From Legionella jamestowniensis (lineage in GTDB: Bacteria > Pseudomonadota > Gammaproteobacteria > Legionellales > Legionellaceae), in the NCBI RefSeq assembly GCF_001467745.1, contig NZ_LNYG01000013.1, forward strand, positions 102,092 to 166,091: a stretch of DNA of 64,000 bases, read 5' to 3'. Under the pieces are notes generated by a model. The model made no database searches. It saw only the letters and a program-made list of their open reading frames with translations, and was not told where the DNA came from. The stretch's first letter is position 1. Every line of letters begins with the position of its first letter. Shown here piece by piece: positions 45,792 through 54,211 of this stretch. The position numbers and the translations under genes are program-made.

Positions 45792-47381
45792 TTATGTCAC
45801 AGCCTTAAATTTATTAGCAGGTAGACCGTCTCTAACTGTTAATGCTACTTTGGAGCCAGAATAGACATTGGAACCAGGATAATAAGTAAACGCATTATCT
45901 TTTTCTTTATCAATTAATAATTGTTCATTATTAGCCAAAAATGAGAGTATATATCTAAATAAATTATGAGAGGACTTAATGTTGCCATCATATTTTTTGT
46001 CATAGTCAACTCCCCATTTGACAGCTAAAAATGCTCCTTGCCGTTCCATAATTTCGTTCTTTCGATATATTCCATCACGGGTACAGTGTCTAAAGATATA
46101 AGGACCATGATCCCCTGCAATAATAATCATCGCATCTTTATCTCGAGTTTTGATGGTTTGGATTGTTGAGGATAAAAATTTTGTAGTTCGCTTAACTCTT
46201 TCTTTATACAGATCAATCTCAATCTTTTCATTACAATTATTCACCGTTGCAATATCCGTTGCAGAATGGGTAGGTAAAGTAAATGCATGGATGTAAGTAA
46301 ACGTTGGCTGACTTAGATCCATTTTTTTTAGAAAACGAATTGTGCTATCAATAAACTCTTTTTGATTATGGCTGGCTTGTAGAGCTGGATCAGCAAATAA
46401 ATTTGTATCAGCAGGAGTCAGATAATGACGAAAGGAAGAAGGCAATAAGAGAGCAATAGTAGCAACAACACGAACTTTTAGCGGCTTTTTTAAATGTTGA
46501 TTGGCAAAATAACAAACATCTGCCGCACACTTTCCATCCCAAAGATAATCCATTTCATGAAAAATATTTATAGCATAGCCATTTTTTCTAAGTATTTGAT
46601 ATAATTTTCCATCATTTATAATATCATTTCGCCGATTTCTTCCATTCAAATATGCAATTGTTCCATCCTTCTTATAACTCATATTCATATAAGTATAAAG
46701 TGCATTCATTGTGGGTTGTAATGAAGTATAAAAATTAGGATAGTGGGTAAATCCTTTTGTTTCCATCCATGTAAGGAATGGTTGCATATCTATTTTAAGG
46801 CCCAACATTTCCATACCATTTATATTAGTAAGACTATCAGTCAAAATGAAGAATATATTTTTTCTTTTCTTCATCTCCACTGTTTCTTCTTTAAAATCAA
46901 CGATCTCCTTGTTTGTTGTATCGAATGCTGGATAAATAGCCTGAGTAATATTCCAAAGATTTAATATGCTTAATAAAATTAGAAAAAAAGCCAAGTTTTG
47001 AGAGATAAGAAAAAATCCAAGAGCAAAAATGAGGAAGGCAGACGTTCCATAAATTATCCATTTAAGATAATTTGAGCCCGTTAATAGCTTGGCAGTATTA
47101 TACAGGTCGGGATTTTCAAAAATAGCTTGCTTCATCATTACCAGCCAGAATAGTAATAATAATCCTGTACAGATTTTAATATATAGGGTTTTGCTAAAAT
47201 TGAATTTTATAAATATTAATTGTAATAATCCTAAACTTAAGATACTTGCAATAATTAGCAATCCTAGAGTAATCGCAATTTCAGGGAGAGCAAAACTTTG
47301 AGCATTATTAGCCACGTAAAATAATAAGGGATAAATTGGTAATAATACCCCTAATCCATAAAGCTTATATTGATTTTCCAT
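45792..47381 (-). CDS. Membrane-bound sulfatase/phosphoethanolamine transferase-fold protein
   Basis: Protein of 529 residues: five membrane helices in the first 150 residues, then a large extracytoplasmic domain of the alkaline phosphatase/sulfatase superfamily. Fold markers are KRKNIFFILTDSL (first metal-binding Asp), FYTSLQPTMNALYTYMNM (Thr/Ser nucleophile region), FTYIHAFTLPTHSA and DAMIIIAGDHGPY (metal-binding Asp-His). The topology is that of LtaS, EptA and OpgB, which move phospho-groups from lipids to glycans, so it may decorate the polymer with a phospho-substituent; substrate not known. It lies one base from the methyltransferase gene, and both appear to form a cassette with the small gene upstream. 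Confidence 0.82.
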   Translation of the reverse strand: MENQYKLYGLGVLLPIYPLLFYVANNAQSFALPEIAITLGLLIIASILSLGLLQLIFIKFNFSKTLYIKICTGLLLLFWLVMMKQAIFENPDLYNTAKLLTGSNYLKWIIYGTSAFLIFALGFFLISQNLAFFLILLSILNLWNITQAIYPAFDTTNKEIVDFKEETVEMKKRKNIFFILTDSLTNINGMEMLGLKIDMQPFLTWMETKGFTHYPNFYTSLQPTMNALYTYMNMSYKKDGTIAYLNGRNRRNDIINDGKLYQILRKNGYAINIFHEMDYLWDGKCAADVCYFANQHLKKPLKVRVVATIALLLPSSFRHYLTPADTNLFADPALQASHNQKEFIDSTIRFLKKMDLSQPTFTYIHAFTLPTHSATDIATVNNCNEKIEIDLYKERVKRTTKFLSSTIQTIKTRDKDAMIIIAGDHGPYIFRHCTRDGIYRKNEIMERQGAFLAVKWGVDYDKKYDGNIKSSHNLFRYILSFLANNEQLLIDKEKDNAFTYYPGSNVYSGSKVALTVRDGLPANKFKAVT

Positions 47382-47382
47382 A

Positions 47383-48774
47383 TTATTTTCTCTTTAGCAA
47401 ATATAATGTACGCAGGGAATCAGGAATAGTAATTTTGTCAACAATATCAAAATGCTCTCCGCATACAGATTCAAAATTATCTTGATTATAAAAATTAAAT
47501 AAATTCTGAGATTCTCTTTTTTGTGCTAATAAAGTTTGAGCCCATGAATCTTCTGGAGGTACAAATTCAATAATTGAAAATAAACTGACTCTTTTGAAAT
47601 AACTTAAAACCATTTCAAAAGTACAGTTATTAGATAAACACAAGTGATGAATCAACGCTAGTACTAAAGTACAATCAATCTGTTGTTCTAACAAGCGAGC
47701 AGTGAACGACAGGCGCTCTTGGTTATCAAATCCAATAGCAGGTGATGGATTAGTCAAATCTACAACTAAAGGTACAATAGACTCTATTTGTTTTTCTTTA
47801 TTGATTTTGTAATTATAATCTATTGCAACAGGGTCAATATCAGTAACAATGATCTGCTTTGCTTTATGTACAATATGTCGAGAAAAATGTCCATTATTAC
47901 CTCCTGCATCCCAAAGTTTTTTTGCACCCATACGCTCTATCCAATGCGATATAATATTTGCCTTTTCATTAAAAGCATTAGATAAATAATTTGTATTGTT
48001 GTAGTAATCACCCCATTCTGTTTTACTCTTTGTGTAATTTAAAGAGCGAATAAAGAGACTCATGTACTCGAACATATGTTGCAATTTCTTTTTGTTCAAC
48101 TTTGGTGCGGGAGCTATAGTTTGGTTACTATTAAATTGTTTCAACTTTTTAGAGTGCATATGTATATTCATTTTAATGAATGGCGAGAAATGCGTATGAA
48201 ATGGTAGTAAATCACTCACAAATTCAAGGGGAAGCCCATCAATATATTGCGCTAATATCTTTGACACTGTAAGTGTCTTATATTTCATAAAAAGTAAAGG
48301 TGCCAAAAAATGACGGCAAAATTGACCATAGGCACACCAAGGAGCTCCCTCCTGATAAAATTCAAAAGACAAAGTGTCAATAAATATTGGTTTACCATAG
48401 AACAATTGTACATTATAGCTTGTAGCATCTTTAAGATACATATTGTAATTTAAAGCCTCTTTTGCAACGTCCAGCGTTAGTAACGCAGCCTCTTTTAATA
48501 GTTGAAAACTCCATTCATATGGGTAGCTAATAAAAGGAATTTGCTGTGGTTCTATTATGATTTCTTTCGTAGACTGAGAAATAAGCTGATGCTTTACCAA
48601 AAGATTATTTTTCACCAACTTTTCATAAAGTCCGCATTGCATCAAGTGAGCATACTGAGCATGGTAAGAAGACAAAATGACCCGCTGGACAGTCTCTGCT
48701 TCTTTGTTATAAATAATATATCCACTAGGATCTCTGAAGGAAGAAGAGAGCCGTTGTTTTTCAAATGTAGACAA
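47383..48774 (-). CDS. SAM-dependent methyltransferase, NoeA-like
   Basis: Protein of 463 residues. The first 270 residues form a domain seen in NoeA-type proteins (FRDPSGYIIYNKEAETVQRVILSSYHAQYAHLMQCGLYEKL; FYGKPIFIDTLSFEFYQEGAPWCAYGQFCRHFLAPL). A class I methyltransferase domain follows, with SAM motif I KKLWDAGGNNGHFSRHIV, the acidic IIVTDIDPVAIDYNY, and VLALIHHLCLSNNCTF. Rhizobial NoeA affects host-specific nodulation and methylation of a surface glycan is suspected; here its place in a glycan locus fits glycan methylation. The neighbours on both sides are one and six bases away. Confidence 0.83.
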   Translation of the reverse strand: MSTFEKQRLSSSFRDPSGYIIYNKEAETVQRVILSSYHAQYAHLMQCGLYEKLVKNNLLVKHQLISQSTKEIIIEPQQIPFISYPYEWSFQLLKEAALLTLDVAKEALNYNMYLKDATSYNVQLFYGKPIFIDTLSFEFYQEGAPWCAYGQFCRHFLAPLLFMKYKTLTVSKILAQYIDGLPLEFVSDLLPFHTHFSPFIKMNIHMHSKKLKQFNSNQTIAPAPKLNKKKLQHMFEYMSLFIRSLNYTKSKTEWGDYYNNTNYLSNAFNEKANIISHWIERMGAKKLWDAGGNNGHFSRHIVHKAKQIIVTDIDPVAIDYNYKINKEKQIESIVPLVVDLTNPSPAIGFDNQERLSFTARLLEQQIDCTLVLALIHHLCLSNNCTFEMVLSYFKRVSLFSIIEFVPPEDSWAQTLLAQKRESQNLFNFYNQDNFESVCGEHFDIVDKITIPDSLRTLYLLKRK

Positions 48775-48780
48775 TTTTAT

Positions 48781-49068
48781 TTAAACCTCAGTACTTTTAG
48801 TTTCAGGTTCGGTTTTAGATGCTATTGTTTTTTTTCTCAATTTCATAAACAAATGTCGGAAGAAGGACGAAAAAACAGCTCTTAGGCGATGAAGATAGAC
48901 CATCATAACACCAAAAAACGCAATGCAAGATTGAATAAGAAGGCTACCAGTTCCTTGGTCAAAATAAGCATATGCATTATTGATAAAAAATAAGTTCAAA
49001 CCAAGAGAAGTACACAGACAAGTTGCTGCTAAAAAAGTTCGTTTTTTTAATAACTTCAAGTTATTCAT
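48781..49068 (-). CDS. Small membrane protein with YFDQGTGS motif
   Basis: A 95-residue protein with two hydrophobic segments (about residues 11-33, possibly a signal/anchor ending NNAYA, and 43-60). Between them is the motif AYFDQGTGSLLIQS, and the tail is basic (FRHLFMKLRKKTIASK). Small proteins with a YLDPGTGS-type motif occur next to NoeA-like methyltransferase and phosphatase-fold genes in other bacteria (my recollection, not checked). No function is known. AAGGAG lies five to six bases before ATG 49068. It is the first gene of the AT-rich block, after a 230-base gap. Confidence 0.75.
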   Translation of the reverse strand: MNNLKLLKKRTFLAATCLCTSLGLNLFFINNAYAYFDQGTGSLLIQSCIAFFGVMMVYLHRLRAVFSSFFRHLFMKLRKKTIASKTEPETKSTEV

Positions 49069-49298
49069 ACATACTCCTTTTGATTTTCAATAGTATTAAA
49101 TGCAAATTCAGCTCTAAATAAAAGCAACACATCGAAAATAGCCATCACTTAAATACGAACTCTCCAGGATGAATTAAAAAGAAATTCACAGGTAAACAGT
49201 GAGTTGGATTAATACCATTATATCTTTTTATCTGCAACCATTATTGGAAGTATTTATCGATTTACGATTCTGCTAAATTTAAAGCCACTCCTACCTCA

Positions 49299-50591
49299 TT
49301 AAGTTTCATTTGTATATTCAAATAAACCTTTTGTGTCCACTATTTTACACCCGGGTTTGGCTTGTTTATCAATATCTTGAAATATTTTATGATCAACTAA
49401 AAGCAATATAATATCCGCTTCAGGCAAAACATCCTCTACTGATTTAAGTTCAGTATTTATTATTGAGGGAGGAAGTTGAGCAATATTAGGTTCAACAACA
49501 TACACTAAACCAGGATGGCTAGCGATAATATTCTTAGCAATCTTTAATGCTGGGCTTTCCCTTAGATCATCAATATTTGCTTTAAAAGTTAAACCAAAAC
49601 ATGCAATTGTAACATCTTTGATAGTCTTGTTAGGATTTTGCTGGAGAAATTCTGCGACCGCTTCTTTTGTTTTCTGTATAACCCACTCAGGCTTGCTGTC
49701 ATTAACTTGCCGAGCCATTCGTATTAAACGAGCTTCCTCTGGAGATTTACTTATAATAAACCAGGGGTCCACTGCAATACAGTGTCCACCTACTCCAGGA
49801 CCAGGTTCAAGAATATTGACGCGTGGATGATGATTAGCTATCCGAATAAGTTCCCAGACATTCATACCAAGCTTATCACAAATCATGGAGAGTTCATTTG
49901 CGAAAGCTATATTAACATCCCTGAAACTATTTTCAGTCAATTTGCACATTTCTGCTGTACGACAATCAGTAATAATACACTCACCTTCAATAAAAATTTT
50001 ATAGAGCTGCGCCGCCAATTCCGAACATTTTGTTGTCATGCCACCAATAACTCTATCGTTCTGCACTAATTCACGCAAAACATGACCAGGAAGAACTCTT
50101 TCAGGACAATAAGCAATTCTAATATCAGACTCATTCCCATGAGTGTGTGGAAAAGTCAAATCAGGGCGAGCCTTTGCAAGCCACTCCGCCAATTGCTCCG
50201 TTGTACCCACCGGGGAGGTAGACTCTAAAATAACTAAATTATCTTTCTGCAACATTGGAGCGATAGCCAAACTTGCTGCACGAATATAGCTCAGATCTGG
50301 TTGATGTCCTTCTTCAAAAGGGGTGGGAACAGCGATTAGGAATGCATTTGCTGGCTCAGGCGACAGAGTTGCTCGTAAATATCTTTCACTAACAGTAGAA
50401 TGAACAATAATATCTAACTCAGGCTCTACTATATGTATATGGCCGCGATTAATAATCTCTACCGTTTGAGGATTAATATCTACACCTATAACCTCAATTT
50501 TTCGCGACGCAATCACTGCAGCCGTGGGTAAACCAATATATCCTAAACCAATAACAGAAATTTTCGGAAATAAAGATTGATAATCTATCAT
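49299..50591 (-). CDS. wecC: UDP-N-acetyl-D-mannosaminuronate dehydrogenase
   Basis: NAD-dependent enzyme oxidising UDP-ManNAc to UDP-ManNAcA. Similarity to E. coli WecC runs along the whole 430 residues: ISVIGLGYIGLPTAAVIASR, VIGVDINPQTVEIINRGHIHIVEPEL, LIAVPTPF, VILESTSPVGTTEQLAEWLA, IAYCPERVLPG, RTAEMCKLTENSFRDVNIAFANELS, GPGVGGHCIAVDPWF (catalytic Cys), and ACFGLTFKANIDDLRESPA. It overlaps the wecB stop or start by four bases and is followed by a 230-base gap, so wzz-wecB-wecC form one unit at the head of the locus. Confidence 0.96.
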   Translation of the reverse strand: MIDYQSLFPKISVIGLGYIGLPTAAVIASRKIEVIGVDINPQTVEIINRGHIHIVEPELDIIVHSTVSERYLRATLSPEPANAFLIAVPTPFEEGHQPDLSYIRAASLAIAPMLQKDNLVILESTSPVGTTEQLAEWLAKARPDLTFPHTHGNESDIRIAYCPERVLPGHVLRELVQNDRVIGGMTTKCSELAAQLYKIFIEGECIITDCRTAEMCKLTENSFRDVNIAFANELSMICDKLGMNVWELIRIANHHPRVNILEPGPGVGGHCIAVDPWFIISKSPEEARLIRMARQVNDSKPEWVIQKTKEAVAEFLQQNPNKTIKDVTIACFGLTFKANIDDLRESPALKIAKNIIASHPGLVYVVEPNIAQLPPSIINTELKSVEDVLPEADIILLLVDHKIFQDIDKQAKPGCKIVDTKGLFEYTNET

Positions 50592-51790
50592 AGAAGAATC
50601 TCTTCCTTTTTAATATGTTCATATTTAGCAACCTCTTGAGGAGCGGTGCTGTGTGGCAATTTTTCAAAATGCATTTCAGAAATAAGATTTACAATTCTTG
50701 CTGCAGCATATCCGTCCCCATAGGGATTTTTAGCTTCACTCATTCTTAAATAAGTTTGTTTATCGGTTAGTAATTCACATACAGCGTTAACTATGTTCTC
50801 CACACTTGAACCAACTAATTTTACGGTACCGGCAATTATTGCTTCTAAACGCTCTGTAGTATCACGCATCACCAAAACTGGCTTACCTAAAGAAGGTGCT
50901 TCTTCCTGTATCCCACCTGAATCAGTTAGGATGATATAACACCATTTCATTAAATAGATAAAAGGAAGATAATTTACAGGCTCAATTAGATGAACGTTAG
51001 AGATACCTTTCAACAAACTGTTTACAGGTTGTAAAATATTTGGATTCAAATGGACAGGATAAACAAGATCAACTTCAGGAAAATTTAAAGCAATTTGCTT
51101 GATCGCTTGACATATTCGTTCTACCCCTTTACCAAAATTTTCCCTCCGATGCCCCGTTATGAGAATAACTTTACGAGATGGATTAAGAAAAGGAAAATGC
51201 TTTGCTAGTTGTTCATTAAGTTCAGGCTCCAGATCAATTTTTTTTATCATGTGGAATAATGCATCCACCACGGTATTGCCGGTAACATGAATTTTTTTTG
51301 ACGACACTCCTTCTCTTAAAAGATTATCGCATGCAAGTTGAGTGGGGGCAAAGTGTATATCTGCTAGGGTGGCGGTTAATTTTCGATTAGCTTCTTCAGG
51401 CCAAGGGGAATTAATATTCCCTGAACGCAAGCCAGCCTCAATATGCGCCACAGGAATTTGATGATAATAGGCTGCAAGTGTCGCCGCAAAAGTGGTTGTG
51501 GTATCACCATGGACTAAAATTAAATTCGGCCTATACTTTTTTAATAATTCTTCTATGCCTGAGAGAATTTTTATAGTCAATGCGGTCAAACTTTGATTGA
51601 TAGACATCACGTCTAAATTAAAATCGGGTTTAATATTAAATAAATCCAACACTGGCATAAGCATCTGTTGATGTTGTCCTGTTATGCAGATTTTATTATT
51701 TATTGTTGGATGCAGTGCAAACTCTTTGATAAGAGGCGCCAACTTTATAGCTTCAGGACGCGTGCCAAAAACCGTCAAGGTACTAATCAT
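50588..51790 (-). CDS. wecB: UDP-N-acetylglucosamine 2-epimerase (non-hydrolysing)
   Basis: Interconverts UDP-GlcNAc and UDP-ManNAc in the cytosol. Clear family blocks: TVFGTRPEAIKLAPLIKEF, VHGDTTTTFAATLAAYYHQIPVAHIEAGLRSG, PWPEEANRKLTATLADIHFAPT, HVTGNTVVDAL, ITGHRRENFGKGVERI, YPVHLNPN, LTDSGGIQEEAPSLGKPVLVMRDTTERLEAI, and NPYGDGYAA at the end. At 400 residues it is slightly longer than E. coli WecB through its C-terminal tail. It feeds wecC, which begins in an ATGA overlap with its stop. Confidence 0.96.
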   Translation of the reverse strand: MISTLTVFGTRPEAIKLAPLIKEFALHPTINNKICITGQHQQMLMPVLDLFNIKPDFNLDVMSINQSLTALTIKILSGIEELLKKYRPNLILVHGDTTTTFAATLAAYYHQIPVAHIEAGLRSGNINSPWPEEANRKLTATLADIHFAPTQLACDNLLREGVSSKKIHVTGNTVVDALFHMIKKIDLEPELNEQLAKHFPFLNPSRKVILITGHRRENFGKGVERICQAIKQIALNFPEVDLVYPVHLNPNILQPVNSLLKGISNVHLIEPVNYLPFIYLMKWCYIILTDSGGIQEEAPSLGKPVLVMRDTTERLEAIIAGTVKLVGSSVENIVNAVCELLTDKQTYLRMSEAKNPYGDGYAAARIVNLISEMHFEKLPHSTAPQEVAKYEHIKKEEILL

Positions 51791-51807
51791 AAAATCCCTT
51801 TAGCTAA

Positions 51808-52869
51808 TTAATTATTTTTGTTTTTGAACCATAAATATTGTAATACTACTCCCATTGTCCCTATCAGCAACCCTAACAAAAGTGACAACAAAACTATAGT
51901 ACTTTTGGGGAGAGATATAGGCATATCCGGCATTTTTATTGCTCCATCCAAATGAAAAGTTTTTATGTTTTCATAATCAATCTTGGATGTTTTATAAAAA
52001 TGATAATTTGCTTCTAATTCCCTCAGTTCAGGTATAAAAGCATCATCTGATTTTCTTGTTGATAAATTTTGAATTTCTACTTCTAGCGCTTTGCTGCCCC
52101 GTAAATACATCATGTTTGGATCATTAAGCGTCGAAGCATCGGTTAATGTTCCATTTAAAGAAGAAATAGAAGGTTCTTTTACTCCTATTGTTTGAGCCAT
52201 TTTTAAAGCTTCTTGTAGTTGCGCTAAACGATCAGCTCGTTTTTTTCTCGCAATCCCTCTTACAAATGAGATTTGCTTTTTAAGATCATGTGCAACAGTG
52301 AGATGTTGCTGTTTTATAATCTTCAATAAATTGTTTAATGTGTTTTTTTTCACTAATGAAATATATTCTTTCAACCACTGCACAGCCTGAGAGGGATTAT
52401 TATTCTCCACTTTTAAAAGATATTTAGGCATGGCAGATTTAGAAACTTCAGAAATAGATACTTTTTTTAAAAAGCGATTATAAAGCTTATCTAGAGAAGA
52501 GTTTTGTTTATCCTTTTTTAATGAGGGTAGATAAATAGTATGGAAAAACTGTCGTTTTATTGCTTCTGATAACAAATTATCAGTAAAAATTTGATACACT
52601 TCTGATATAGAAAATGGGGTGATAAGTGAAGTATCTCCATGAGAATGACCATCATTTAACAAAGCGATGTCTGCCAGACTAGGCGCAGAGAGAAGTGCTT
52701 TTGCTTCATAAATTGGTTTTTTAAACGAAGCATAAAGGCCCCCTAAACAACCAAAAATTACAATAACAAATAAAATAAACCACTTACGCTTCCAAATAGT
52801 ACGAAATAAATCCACTAAATCTATTTCATCATTTGGCATTACAACAGAATGCTTTCCTTCCACTGCCAC
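51808..52869 (-). CDS. Chain-length determinant protein (Wzz candidate 2)
   Basis: Polysaccharide co-polymerase of 353 residues. The Wzz domain opens with NDEIDLVDLFRTIWKRKWFILFVIVIFGCLGGLYASFKKPIYEAKALLSAP (first helix), followed by a long coiled periplasmic region and a second helix, STIVLLSLLLGLLIGTMGVVLQYL, at the end. The motif LRGSKALEVEIQNLSTRKSDDAFIPELRELEANY parallels the Wzz at 32576, pointing to duplication. It is the first gene of the minus-strand locus, 17 bases from wecB. The promoter should lie in 52870-53092, an AT-rich spacer shared with the divergent methyltransferase gene; I found no JUMPstart (ops) element there. Confidence 0.9.
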   Translation of the reverse strand: MAVEGKHSVVMPNDEIDLVDLFRTIWKRKWFILFVIVIFGCLGGLYASFKKPIYEAKALLSAPSLADIALLNDGHSHGDTSLITPFSISEVYQIFTDNLLSEAIKRQFFHTIYLPSLKKDKQNSSLDKLYNRFLKKVSISEVSKSAMPKYLLKVENNNPSQAVQWLKEYISLVKKNTLNNLLKIIKQQHLTVAHDLKKQISFVRGIARKKRADRLAQLQEALKMAQTIGVKEPSISSLNGTLTDASTLNDPNMMYLRGSKALEVEIQNLSTRKSDDAFIPELRELEANYHFYKTSKIDYENIKTFHLDGAIKMPDMPISLPKSTIVLLSLLLGLLIGTMGVVLQYLWFKNKNN

Positions 52870-53092
52870 TCCTTATAACGTCCTAAACGGCAAATTATTT
52901 TTATTTTTTAAATTTTGTTGGCCTGATAATACCATCAGAAAAATAAAAAATCTTCCACTTTTTCCTTACTATATTAAGCTTTTGTGAGGTAGTGGTTAAT
53001 AAGCTATAAAGAATAGTCGCAAAACGCCAGCAATTAGAGATATACTGTCCGAATGTTTGAAATTTTCGGAAATGTAGGTGTCCTTAAAGGCC

Positions 53093-53896
53093 ATGTATGA
53101 TCATATAGCGGGCCATTATGCTACTGCGGATCGTTTTGGTTCGATAAGTCAAAGTCATCGTGCGGCGATAGCACAAATTAAGCGCGAGCATTTAGGATTG
53201 CGGCCTCATTACAAGGTATTGGATTTTGGGGTAGGTAATGGTGCTTTTCTGGAAAGGCTTCGAGAATTCATGCCTCAGGCGGACTTTACAGGCATTGATA
53301 TTTCTTCTGAAATGTTAGAATTAGCTCGTAAAAATTTACCGTTAACAACCATTGAAGCCAGCGCTACTGAAGCAAGCAAGTACCTTCCTCATCACAGTCA
53401 GGATCTGGTATTAGCCCATTTTATTAATGCCTATATCCCCATTAATACCTTATTCAATGAGGCAGATTTGTTGACCCGTGCCAATGGTTATTTTTCGTTA
53501 ATTACCACCACCTATGAATCATTCCCGGTAGCACAACATTATTTGGCAAATTTTATTGCCCAAGGGAACTTATTAAGTACTGTGGTAGGGCATTATTATA
53601 AGTCCTTGATAAAAAACTCAACCGTTGCATCCGGACTTGATGAATTAATGCATGTGTTTACCCAACATCAATTTAAAATGGTACGCCATGAGCGTCTATA
53701 TATTCCTATCATGTTGGAAAATCTTGATGAACTCATCAAATTTGGTATTGAAGGCACCTGGTTTTTAAACAGCCTGGCAATTAGGATGCTACCTAAAAAT
53801 TTCTTGTTAAAACGCTTAAAGCGTCTTTTTAGTCAGATTTTTACCTTTCCCTATCATGACACTCACATTATTGACGTCATATTAGCTAAAAAATAA
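53093..53896 (+). CDS. SAM-dependent methyltransferase (class I)
   Basis: Methyltransferase of about 267 residues. SAM motif I is YKVLDFGVGNGAFLERL, motif II FTGIDISSEMLELARKN, and the later DLVLAHFINAYIPINTLFNEADLL matches motif III; the closest group by eye is the ubiquinone/biotin-synthesis-like Methyltransf_25 family. The C-terminal third is rich in basic and aromatic residues. The substrate is unknown. The frame opens with GTG 53078 (MSLKAM); ATG 53093 is taken as the start without strong evidence. It is divergent from the glycan locus and may not belong to it. Confidence 0.85.
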   Translation: MYDHIAGHYATADRFGSISQSHRAAIAQIKREHLGLRPHYKVLDFGVGNGAFLERLREFMPQADFTGIDISSEMLELARKNLPLTTIEASATEASKYLPHHSQDLVLAHFINAYIPINTLFNEADLLTRANGYFSLITTTYESFPVAQHYLANFIAQGNLLSTVVGHYYKSLIKNSTVASGLDELMHVFTQHQFKMVRHERLYIPIMLENLDELIKFGIEGTWFLNSLAIRMLPKNFLLKRLKRLFSQIFTFPYHDTHIIDVILAKK

Positions 53897-54211
53897 AATT
53901 TGCGATAAAGTAATTTTTTAAATGTCCCTATTCTTTGTATACTGCTTGTCCAGTATTTTAGCGCAGCATTTTGGATCCCACGGACAAAGCCGCGGGACGT
54001 CGGGAAGGTAACTGGACTGCGTTTTCAGAGAGATTTAGAAGATTCAGGGTCAAACAGCAGGACGTAGGAAAGTAAAGCTGGGCTGGTTTTTTAGAAAGGT
54101 GTAAATAAGAGAGACAAGCCAAGTACGTATTTTTTGAACAAGCCCATTTAAAAATGAAATCATTATCGATGCCTGCACATCTTGCAATACTGTTATCGAC
54201 AGGGAGTTGAT
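53897..54211. other. Spacer with a GC-rich repeat before the POT transporter
   Basis: About 315 bases without a gene. It holds a family C repeat (53947-54057) and the leader of the transporter gene. Frames at 53958-54275 and 54050-54247 on the minus strand cross the repeat and the transporter start, and look spurious. Confidence 0.6.
53947..54057. repeat. GC-rich dispersed repeat, family C (copy 1)
   Basis: Runs CTTGTCCAGTATTTTAGCGC, then TTGGATCCCACGGACAAAGC, CGCGGGACGTCGGGAAGGTA, and TGGACTGCGTTTTCAGAGAG. The same order of blocks occurs at 61668-61735 and 61739-61805, so these are copies of one element. It stands out from the AT-rich surroundings. Confidence 0.75.

Noticed and set aside
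52870-53092. JUMPstart/ops element upstream of the glycan locus
   Set aside because: I searched by eye for GGCGGTAG on either strand of this spacer and did not find it.
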